Of a stretch of DNA of 64,000 bases, positions 33,530 through 40,561 are shown piece after piece. Made by a program: the position numbers and the translations under genes. Location: assembly GCA_016707445.1 (NCBI GenBank), contig JADJHR010000003.1, positions 124,001 to 188,000 of the forward strand. The letters are read 5' to 3'. The DNA is from Rubrivivax sp. (GTDB lineage: Bacteria; Pseudomonadota; Gammaproteobacteria; Burkholderiales; Burkholderiaceae_C). The notes beneath the pieces are model-generated. The model was not told the DNA's origin. It made no database searches and saw only the letters and a program-made list of their open reading frames with translations. Each line of letters starts with the position of its first letter. Within the stretch, counting starts at the first letter, position 1.

Positions 33530-33705
33530 TCAGGGTGTGCAGCCGGGCGCGACATCGCGCGGCGCCATTTTCCACGAGCCTTGATCAAGCCTCGAATTGT
33601 CAGCGGACGGCGTGGGGAGAAACGGCTGTCGATCGGGATGGTGTTCTCCAGCAGGGCCTGGTAGCAGGAAATTCCGGCGGTGTCTGACCCGCGGCGTCGA
33701 GTGTC

Positions 33706-33737
33706 ATTATATTGATAGGAATATATTTACTTATCAA
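33706..33737 (-). promoter_or_regulatory. AT-rich dyad with perfect -10, likely promoter/operator of the aminotransferase-TRAP operon
   Basis: On the minus strand TTGATA (plus 33732-33737) and a perfect TATAAT (plus 33706-33711) are separated by 20 bp. TTGATA/TATCAA also form an inverted repeat (33712-33717 and 33732-33737) around AATATATT. The patch is the most AT-rich stretch in this part of the window. A 20-bp spacer is long and would suit a regulator-dependent promoter. It lies about 177 bp before the aminotransferase start, in a 277-bp gap without genes. Confidence 0.45.
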
Positions 33738-33806
33738 GCATCTTGAGACGAAGGTAGCGGGTTCGTCTGCCGGCCGGCCGGCCGCACGTGCAGGTGCAGG
33801 CTCAGG

Positions 33807-34823
33807 TCAGGACTTGACGACGCCGAGCTCGATCAGGCCACGTGCGCAATCGACAATGCTCTGCGCCACCGGCCGTGGCGTCCAGCCGAGCACGGCCTGC
33901 GCATGCGACGCGTCCTGGTGGCGCACCGATCCGAGTTCACCCACCACCGCGCGCGCCAGGGGGTTGAAGCGGGCGGCCACGCGCACCAGCCAGTCGGGCA
34001 GCGTGCGCGTGGGCACGCCGTGCGCCTGCGCGCCCAGGCCGTCGCGCAGGATCTCGGCGATCTGGTGCAATTTCAGGAATGGGCCGGACGCGATGAAGCG
34101 CTCGCCGGCCATGCCGGCCGCGGTCAAGGCGCGCACGTGCAGGTCGGCGACGTCGCGCACGTCGACCACGCCGAAGCCGATGTCGGGGCAGGCCATCATG
34201 CTGCCGTCGAGCAGCTTCTTCACGATTGTCAGCGACGATGAGTAGTCGCGGCTCCACACCGGGCCCAGCACCACCGATGGGTTGATGCTGCAGAACTCGA
34301 GTGCAGCACCCTCGGCCGCCACCCAGTCGCGTGCCGCGCGCTCGGCCAGCGTCTTCGACCGGATGTAGGCCGACAGATCCGTTCGATCGAGCGGCGTCCA
34401 GTCGGCCTCGGTGAAGTGGTGCACACCACGCCCGCGGCCGTAGGCGATGGCAGCCACCGACGAGGTCATCACGAAGCGCCGCACGCCCGCGGCGCGCGCG
34501 GCACGCAGTGCGCGCAGCACGCCGTCGCGGGCCGGCACGATCACCTCGTCGGCATTCTTGGGCACACGGGCCGGTACGGGTGAGGCCAGGTGCGCCACGT
34601 GGCTGCAGCCGGCCATGGCCTGTTGCCAGCCTGCGTCGTCCAAGAGGTCGGCAGCAAAGACCTGCAGCCGCGCGTTGTCGACCGCCAGCCGCTCGCGCAG
34701 CGTCGCTTCGTGTGCCAGGCTGCGCACGGTGGTGTGCACGGTCCAGCCTGCGCTCACCAGCTGACGGATCAAGAAGCCGGCGATGTAGCCGCTGCCACCG
34801 GAGACGAGAACCTTGTCGGACAT
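33807..34823 (-). CDS. NAD(P)-dependent epimerase/dehydratase-family reductase (dihydroflavonol reductase-like)
   Basis: A 338-residue extended short-chain dehydrogenase. It has the Rossmann motif VSGGSGYIAGFLIRQL, then VAHLASPVPARVPKNADEVI, SSVAAIAYGRG and the catalytic YIRSKTLAE (YxxxK). The residues resemble the dihydroflavonol-4-reductase/aldehyde-reductase group, so an aldehyde or ketone substrate is likely. Its ATG at 34823 is about 90 bp from the divergent GST gene. Confidence 0.88.
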   Translation of the reverse strand: MSDKVLVSGGSGYIAGFLIRQLVSAGWTVHTTVRSLAHEATLRERLAVDNARLQVFAADLLDDAGWQQAMAGCSHVAHLASPVPARVPKNADEVIVPARDGVLRALRAARAAGVRRFVMTSSVAAIAYGRGRGVHHFTEADWTPLDRTDLSAYIRSKTLAERAARDWVAAEGAALEFCSINPSVVLGPVWSRDYSSSLTIVKKLLDGSMMACPDIGFGVVDVRDVADLHVRALTAAGMAGERFIASGPFLKLHQIAEILRDGLGAQAHGVPTRTLPDWLVRVAARFNPLARAVVGELGSVRHQDASHAQAVLGWTPRPVAQSIVDCARGLIELGVVKS

Positions 34824-34916
34824 GACCCAGTTGCTGCAAGCACTGTCGATGAACGCTGCATTGTGGTCCCCATTCGGCCTTCCATAATGGGCCGGTCCCC
34901 ACCTTGATTGCCCGCG

Positions 34917-35537
34917 ATGATCGTCGTCCACCATCTCAACGAATCACGCTCGCAGCGCATCCTGTGGTTGCTGGAGGAACTGGGCCTGGCTTACGAGGTG
35001 CGCCACTACCAGCGCGATGCGCGCACCCGGCTGGCGCCGCCCGAGTTGGCGGCCGTGCATGCGCTGGGCAAATCGCCGGTGGTCGAGGACGGTGAGTTGC
35101 AACTGATCGAATCGGGCGCCATCGTCGACTACCTGATCCGGCACTACGGCGGCGGCCGCCTGCAGCCGGCGCCGGATTCGCGCGACTACGAGCTGTACAA
35201 CCAGTGGCTGCATTACGCCGAAGGCTCGGCCATGCTGCCACTGCTGCTGAAGCTGTACGTGTCGCGTCTGGGCGATGCCGGCGCGCCGCTGGCACCGCGC
35301 ATCGACAGCGAGCTGCAGAACCACCTGGGCTATGTCGACCGTGCGCTGCAGGGCCGCGACTGGCTGGTCGGCCAGGACCTCAGCGGCGCCGATGTGCAGA
35401 TGAGCTTCGTCGGCGAAGCCGCGCGCGGGCTGCGTGCCGACCATCCGGCGCTGGACGCCTGGGTGCGACGCTTCCAGCAGCGTCCGGCCTACCGTCGCGC
35501 GCTGGAGCGCGGCGGCCCGTATTCGATGGCCGGCTGA
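34917..35537 (+). CDS. Glutathione S-transferase
   Basis: A 206-residue GST. The N-terminal thioredoxin-like domain (1-80) has HHLNESRSQRILWLLEELGL with the Ser expected to activate glutathione, the cis-Pro region GKSPVVEDG and ESGAIVDYLI. The all-helical C-terminal domain has LVGQDLSGADVQMSF. It converges on the AhpD-like gene at 35545 with 7 bp between stops. Confidence 0.9.
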   Translation: MIVVHHLNESRSQRILWLLEELGLAYEVRHYQRDARTRLAPPELAAVHALGKSPVVEDGELQLIESGAIVDYLIRHYGGGRLQPAPDSRDYELYNQWLHYAEGSAMLPLLLKLYVSRLGDAGAPLAPRIDSELQNHLGYVDRALQGRDWLVGQDLSGADVQMSFVGEAARGLRADHPALDAWVRRFQQRPAYRRALERGGPYSMAG

Positions 35538-35544
35538 GCCAGAC

Positions 35545-36138
35545 TCAATCCGCCGGCAGCACCGGCTCGCCCAGGTTGTGCATCAGGCGGTTGGCCCAGC
35601 CGAAGATGGCCACCGCGTGCAGCAGGTCGATGATCTCCGGGTCCGACAGGCCGACCGCGCGCAGCGCTTGCATGTCGTCGGCGACCAGCGACGCCGGCCG
35701 CAGCGTCACCGCCTGCGCGAAGGTCGCGATGGCGCGTTCACGATCGCTCGTGCCGGCGCTGGCCGGGTCGTCGAAGACCTGCTCGACGGTGCCGCTGCGT
35801 CGGGCCAGTTGCGCAAAACGTTGGGCGTGAACCGAGGTGCAGTAGACGCAGCCGTTGGTCACCGACACCACCATCGCACCAAGCTCGCGTTCGGCGCGCG
35901 GCAGGCCGCCGGGTGCGTACATGATGGCGTTGTAGGCCTCGCTGCGGTGGCGCAGCATCAGCGGCTGGTGCGCCAGCGTCAGGTAGTACTCGGACGTCCT
36001 GGCCTGGGCGTGGCTCTGATCCAGCACCTCGAGCTGCTGCACGCTGGCACGCTGCGGGTCGAGCGGCGTCAGCCAGGACCGCCAGTCCAGTGACTCGTTG
36101 GTGAAGCCATTTCGGCGGATGACGGTGCTGTCGCTCAT
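35545..36138 (-). CDS. AhpD-like peroxidase-related protein (CMD family, CxxC)
   Basis: A 197-residue carboxymuconolactone-decarboxylase-family protein. The AhpD-type redox motif NGCVYCTSVHAQRF (CxxCxxxH) suggests thiol-dependent peroxidase or reductase activity. Its ATG overlaps the stop of the partner CMD gene (36135-36138). Such paired CMD/AhpD proteins form the families I recall as Avi_7169/Avi_7170, often near flavin monooxygenases and transporters, as here. Confidence 0.88.
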   Translation of the reverse strand: MSDSTVIRRNGFTNESLDWRSWLTPLDPQRASVQQLEVLDQSHAQARTSEYYLTLAHQPLMLRHRSEAYNAIMYAPGGLPRAERELGAMVVSVTNGCVYCTSVHAQRFAQLARRSGTVEQVFDDPASAGTSDRERAIATFAQAVTLRPASLVADDMQALRAVGLSDPEIIDLLHAVAIFGWANRLMHNLGEPVLPAD

Positions 36139-36617
36139 GTCTTGTCCCCGGTGCTGCCGCGCAGGGCCTTCAATCCGGCCACCACGCGCGTCTGATACGA
36201 CAGGAACGCCACCAGCTGGGCCAGCGCGACGATGGCCTCGTCGTCCAGGCCGGCGGCCTTCAGGCTGCCGATGGCGGCGCGGTCGCCGCGCCGCGGGTCG
36301 GTGGTGAGTGCCAGTGCAAAGGCCTGCATCGCCGGCCAGGCGGCCGATGCCGGCTCGGCATGCGCCTGCTGCATCTGCCGGTAGTGCGCTGCCAGCTCGG
36401 GCGCGGCGGCGGCTTCACAGGCCTGCACCGCCACGCGCAGCCGGTCGGCCACCGACAGCCCGGCCACCGGCTGCAGCAGCAGCGCGTCGTGGCTGGCCTG
36501 GGAGGCGTCGACCACCTTGCTGCGAAAGCGCCGCGCGTCGTGCAGGGCGTCGCCCGGGTTCAGGCCCACGGCCTGGTCGATCACGTCGGGAGGGTTCATC
36601 TTGGGGTCAGGGTGCAT
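36135..36617 (-). CDS. CMD-domain protein, partner of the AhpD-like gene
   Basis: A 160-residue protein of the CMD fold lacking the CxxC motif; DRAAIGSLKAAGLDDEAIVALAQLVAFLSYQTRVVAGLKAL is split across the fold's helices. It probably forms a heteromer with the product of 35545. It begins 8 bp after the stop of the flavin-binding protein gene at 36625. A second ATG at 36599 is a possible start; neither has a clear ribosome site. Confidence 0.75.
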   Translation of the reverse strand: MHPDPKMNPPDVIDQAVGLNPGDALHDARRFRSKVVDASQASHDALLLQPVAGLSVADRLRVAVQACEAAAAPELAAHYRQMQQAHAEPASAAWPAMQAFALALTTDPRRGDRAAIGSLKAAGLDDEAIVALAQLVAFLSYQTRVVAGLKALRGSTGDKT

Positions 36618-36624
36618 ACAAGGT

Positions 36625-38070
36625 TCAGGTCGAGGCTGGGGGCAGCGGCACGGAGGTCCATTCATCGCCCAGCACCTCGGGCTCGGAAAAGATCTGCATG
36701 CGCTCGAAATGATGGTCGATGTCCTCGACGTAGAACAGGCCGGCCAGGCTGCGCGCCAACTGCTGCGCGCCGTCGCTGATGGCCGGGATGTCGCCGGTGA
36801 TCACGCCCAGCGACAACGCCGCCGGGTAGCAGAAGCAGTGCACCCGCTCCAGCCCCGGGCAGGGGCTGTCGGCGCGCGCGCGGAACTCGAAGGCCGGGCC
36901 GAGGTCGGGTGAATCGGTCAGCTCGGCGTCCTCATCGCCGGCCGGCGGTTGGTAGCGGTGCTGCCACAGCCGCACATGCGGCGCGATGTGGCGCAGCATC
37001 GGCCGCTGTGCCCAGTCGACGCGAAAGCCAGTGGCGAAGACCAGGAAGTCGAGCTCGATCGGCCCCTGCGAGGTGTGCACGCGCAGGGCGTTGCCGAGCT
37101 CGTCGACACCTTCGATCGCGCAGCCCAGGTGAAAGAACGCGTTTTCGTGGCGCGACACGCGCAAGGTGCTGCCGCGCGGGGGTGGCACCTGCTGCACGTT
37201 GATGTAGTGGCGGATGCGCCATTTCCAGTCATCGGGCAGCAATGCGTGGCCGTGCACGAAGCCGGGGTGACTGGCGCCCTTGCCCTTGTTGATGCGCGGG
37301 ATGTCGCGCCGGCGCACCAGCAGGTGCACACGCGCCGCGCCTTCTTCCAGCGCCGTAGCGGCGCTGTCCATCGCCGACGCGCCGGCCCCGATCACGCCCA
37401 CGCGCAGGCCCTGCAGCGTGGCGTAGTCGAAGGGCTCGGACGAATGCACCCGGCGCGAGGTCGACAGGCCGTGCGCAAACTCGGGCATCCAGGGCCCGCC
37501 CAGGCCGGCGCGGCCGGTGGCCAGCACCACACGCCGGGCCCAGGCGCTCTGCGTGCGGTCGCGCACCGCCAGCTTCAGCTGCACCAGCCCATCGGCGCGC
37601 GGCAGCACGTCGGTGACCCGATGCTCGTTGTGCACCACCAGGCCCAGCACCTGCCGGTACCAGCGCAGGTAGTCCATCCACTGCAGCCGCGGAATCTTGT
37701 CCAGCGCGTCCCAGGCGGCGGCGCCGAACTGCGCCTCGAACCAGGCCCGAAAACTCAGGCTGGCGATGCCCAGCGCCGGCCCCGCCAGATGCTTGGGGCT
37801 GCGCAGCGTCTCCATGCGCGCGGTGGTCGCCCACGGCCCTTCCCAGCCGGCCGGCGCCTCGTCGTAGACGGCCACTGCCATGCCCTGGTGCTGCAGCGCT
37901 GCCGCCAGCGCCAGCCCGGCCATGCCGCCGCCGATGATCGCCACGTCGGCCACCGCCTGGCCCTCGTGCTGCAACGGTGGGGTCCAGCGCGACAAAGGCA
38001 GCTGCAGGCAGGCCAGATCGTGCGCCAGTCGGTCTTCCAGGGCCCGCAGGCCGCTTGCAAGCGGTTGCAT
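36625..38070 (-). CDS. FAD/NAD(P)-binding oxidoreductase (flavin monooxygenase-like)
   Basis: A 481-residue flavoprotein. The FAD Rossmann motif GGGMAGLALAAAL lies at about residue 47, an NAD(P) motif GVIGAGASAMDSA at about 225, and FATGFRVDW near 345. The segment between resembles lysine/ornithine N-monooxygenase and YpdA-like proteins. It is the first gene of a tight run with 36135 and 35545, so the three are likely co-expressed in oxidation of an unidentified compound. Confidence 0.85.
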   Translation of the reverse strand: MQPLASGLRALEDRLAHDLACLQLPLSRWTPPLQHEGQAVADVAIIGGGMAGLALAAALQHQGMAVAVYDEAPAGWEGPWATTARMETLRSPKHLAGPALGIASLSFRAWFEAQFGAAAWDALDKIPRLQWMDYLRWYRQVLGLVVHNEHRVTDVLPRADGLVQLKLAVRDRTQSAWARRVVLATGRAGLGGPWMPEFAHGLSTSRRVHSSEPFDYATLQGLRVGVIGAGASAMDSAATALEEGAARVHLLVRRRDIPRINKGKGASHPGFVHGHALLPDDWKWRIRHYINVQQVPPPRGSTLRVSRHENAFFHLGCAIEGVDELGNALRVHTSQGPIELDFLVFATGFRVDWAQRPMLRHIAPHVRLWQHRYQPPAGDEDAELTDSPDLGPAFEFRARADSPCPGLERVHCFCYPAALSLGVITGDIPAISDGAQQLARSLAGLFYVEDIDHHFERMQIFSEPEVLGDEWTSVPLPPAST

Positions 38071-38075
38071 CGTGG

Positions 38076-38921
38076 TCAGCCCGCCGCCAGCATCTGCACG
38101 CCGGCGGCTTCACCATGCCGCGTGCAGGCCTCGTCCAGCGCGCTCAGCGCGGTGTCGAGCAGCCGCGTGTGCAGGCCGTGCGATCGCGCCTCGTCGCGCG
38201 CCAGACGCAGGTCCTTGCGCAGCAGGCCGAGCGAGAAGCTCACGGGCCCGGCGCCGCCCATCATGCGTGGCAGGTAGGCGTCGAACAGAAAACCGCGTGC
38301 GCTGCCGTCGCCCAGCGCGTCCTGCAGCGTGCCGGCATCGATGCCGGCGGCGCGCGCCAGCGTCGCGCCTTCGGCCAGGCCGAGCAGCACGCCGGCGATC
38401 ATGGTCTGGTTGACCAGCTTGGTGCGGTAGCCCGCGCCGGCTGCACCACAGGGCACGATGCGCTGGCTGAAGGTGGCCAGCAGCGGCCGGCCCAGCGCCA
38501 GCGCGTCGGCCGGCCCGCCGACGAAGCAGCTCAGCGTGCCGTTGCCGGCGCCGGCCACACCGCCGCTGACCGGGGCGTCGAGCAGCTGCAGGCCATGCTG
38601 GCGCGCCAGCGCAGCCGAGATCTCGGCACTGCGCGGCGCTGCCGTGCTGAGCTCGATGAAGAGCGTGCCCGGCCGTGCCTGCGGCATCAGCCGCGTGTGC
38701 AGCTCGGCCACGTCGCCGGGGCCGCCGACACAGGTGCAGACGATGTCGCTGTCGCGGGCCAGCTGCAAGTCGTCGTCACACCAGCCTGCGCCTGCGGCCC
38801 GCAAGGCATCGGCGGCATCTTGCCGCCGCGCCCACAGGGACAACGCAAACCCTGCGTCCAGCACCCGCCGCGCCATCGGCGCGCCGATGTGGCCCAGGCC
38901 GATCCAGCCCACCTTCATCAC
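38076..38921 (-). CDS. 3-hydroxyisobutyrate dehydrogenase-family NAD(P)-dependent oxidoreductase
   Basis: A 281-residue beta-hydroxyacid dehydrogenase. It has the cofactor motif GLGHIGAPMARRVLDAGF, the substrate motif DAPVSGGVAGAGNGTLSCFV and the catalytic Lys in GYRTKLVNQTMIAGV. It may act as a tartronate semialdehyde or hydroxyisobutyrate-type reductase. It ends 5 bp before the flavoprotein gene and follows the Bug receptor gene, in the same direction. Confidence 0.9.
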   Translation of the reverse strand: MMKVGWIGLGHIGAPMARRVLDAGFALSLWARRQDAADALRAAGAGWCDDDLQLARDSDIVCTCVGGPGDVAELHTRLMPQARPGTLFIELSTAAPRSAEISAALARQHGLQLLDAPVSGGVAGAGNGTLSCFVGGPADALALGRPLLATFSQRIVPCGAAGAGYRTKLVNQTMIAGVLLGLAEGATLARAAGIDAGTLQDALGDGSARGFLFDAYLPRMMGGAGPVSFSLGLLRKDLRLARDEARSHGLHTRLLDTALSALDEACTRHGEAAGVQMLAAG

Positions 38922-38931
38922 GGTGCCGGCG

Positions 38932-39918
38932 TCACTGCGTCTGGATGCGAGCCTGTTGCACCAGCTGGCCCCATTTGACGGTCTCGGCCGCCAGGTGGTC
39001 GGCCAGTTGCTTGCTGCTGCCGCCCAATGTGGTGGCGCCCATCGCCGCCAGGCGCTGGCGCACCGCCGGGTCGGCCAGGATCTCGTTGCTGACCTGGTTC
39101 AGGCGATCGACGATGGCCGCCGGTGTGCCCTTGGGGGCCAGCAGCGCGAACCAGGTCGACGACAGCAGCGTGGGCTGCCCCAGCTCGACCGTGGTCGGCA
39201 CGTCGGGCAGCGCCGGCGACCGTTGCGGCGCCATCACCGCCAGTGCGCGCACCTTGCCGGCCTTGACCTGGCCGGCGATGCCGGGAATCAGCTGGAACAT
39301 CAGCTGGATGTCGCCGGCGATCAGGTTGGTGGTGGCGGTGCCGGGCGCGTTGTAGGGCACGTGCTGCATCTGCGCGCCCGATTCGCGCATGAACAGCTCG
39401 CCGGCCAGGTGCATGCTGCTGCCGATGCCGGTGGAGCCGAAGTTCAGCTTGCCCGGGTTGGCCTTGGCATAGCGCGTGAACTCGGCCAGGTCCTTGGCCG
39501 GCAGCTCGTTGTTGATGACCAGGATGTTCGGCACGTCGGCCAGCAGCAGCACCGGCACGAAGTCCTTCTGTGCGTCGAAGGGCATGCTCTTGTACAGGCT
39601 GCGGTTGACCGCCAGCGTGCCGGCCCAGCTGAACAGGAAGTGATGGCCGTCGGGCGGCGCCGCTGCCGCCGCCGCGGCGCCGATGTTGCCGTTGGCGCCG
39701 GCCTTGTTGTCGATCACGAAGGTGGTCTTCAGCCGCTTGCCCAGCTCTTCGGCCAGCACTCGAGCGATGGTGTCGCCCGTACCGCCGCCGCCGGGTGCGG
39801 GCACGATGATCTGCACCGTCTTGCCGGCGGCCGGCCAGTCCTGCGCCTGCGCCGCGGTGCACAGGCCGAGGCCCGCCACGGCAGCCCACATCACCAGGGG
39901 GGAGAGAAATTTGAGCAT
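38932..39918 (-). CDS. Bug/TctC-type periplasmic binding protein
   Basis: A 328-residue receptor with signal peptide (MLKFLSPLVMWAAVAGLGLC, cleaved near AAQA-QDW). It has IIVPAPGGGGTGDTIARVLA, NKAGANGNIGAAAAA and NFGSTGIGSSMHLAGELF. No TctAB genes are nearby. It heads the minus-strand run with the dehydrogenase, flavoprotein and CMD pair, pointing to uptake of the substrate they degrade. An ATG 27 bp upstream is possible. Confidence 0.9.
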   Translation of the reverse strand: MLKFLSPLVMWAAVAGLGLCTAAQAQDWPAAGKTVQIIVPAPGGGGTGDTIARVLAEELGKRLKTTFVIDNKAGANGNIGAAAAAAAPPDGHHFLFSWAGTLAVNRSLYKSMPFDAQKDFVPVLLLADVPNILVINNELPAKDLAEFTRYAKANPGKLNFGSTGIGSSMHLAGELFMRESGAQMQHVPYNAPGTATTNLIAGDIQLMFQLIPGIAGQVKAGKVRALAVMAPQRSPALPDVPTTVELGQPTLLSSTWFALLAPKGTPAAIVDRLNQVSNEILADPAVRQRLAAMGATTLGGSSKQLADHLAAETVKWGQLVQQARIQTQ

Positions 39919-40063
39919 CGCTTGTCCTCGACCTTTGCACATCACCCCGCGATCTTGTCATGCCTTGCAGGCGACGCCGGTTGCGCTTTCGGATTGCCCC
40001 GACCCCGGGCCCTGCGGCATCATCGTCGGCAGCCGGATGACCCGGAATCAACAGGGGAGCTCG

Positions 40064-40561
40064 ATGAGAACGTTCGCCACCACCGTTTGTGCGGTCGCGC
40101 TGCTGGGCGGCTGTGCCATGCACCCACATCACCCAGACGGACCCCGGGGACCGTATCGCGGCGAGGCCCAGCACCAGCAGGTGCGGGTGACGGTCAAGGG
40201 CGGCATCATCTCGGTCAGCCCCGAGCCGCTGGTGTTTCTGCGCAGCGAGCGTGAACAGCGCATCCAGTGGCTGCTGCCCCGCGGCCTGAGCTTTGCCGAC
40301 AACGGCATCACCATCGAGGGCCAGTTGCTCGATCCGGCCACGAAGCGGCCGCTGCGGCCCGTGCCCGACGCGACCAAGACCGAGCGCGCCCTGGTCGACC
40401 GGTCGCAGCAGGAGCTCGTCGACTGCAGGCCCGAGGCCGATGGCCAGCGCTATTCCTGCCTGAACCGCAACAGCCGCCCCGGCGTGTACCGCTACACCAT
40501 CCGCGTGCGCGCCGACGGCAAGCTGCTGGTGTGGGACCCGGCGATCATGAACATGGAGTAG
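40064..40561 (+). CDS. Small lipoprotein of unknown function
   Basis: A 165-residue protein. A lipobox (AVALLGGC, Cys18) marks it as a lipoprotein, followed by a His/Pro-rich stretch (HPHHPDGPRGP). The body looks beta-rich (VRVTVKGGIISVSPEPLVF, RYTIRVRADGKLLVW) with two Cys (VDCRPE, YSCLNR) that could form a disulphide. GGGGAG at 40054-40059 supports the start. Its last 17 bp overlap the 3' end of the convergent regulator gene at 40545. I do not recognise the family. Confidence 0.75.
   Translation: MRTFATTVCAVALLGGCAMHPHHPDGPRGPYRGEAQHQQVRVTVKGGIISVSPEPLVFLRSEREQRIQWLLPRGLSFADNGITIEGQLLDPATKRPLRPVPDATKTERALVDRSQQELVDCRPEADGQRYSCLNRNSRPGVYRYTIRVRADGKLLVWDPAIMNME

Noticed and set aside
30911..33664. 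A 917-residue plus-strand open frame opposite the TAXI receptor and aminotransferase
   Set aside because: It is the antisense of two clearly recognised genes; composition is His/Gln/Arg/Val-rich with no motif.
36949..38277. A 442-residue plus-strand open frame opposite the flavoprotein gene
   Set aside because: Antisense to a protein with clear FAD and NAD motifs; no coding signature of its own.
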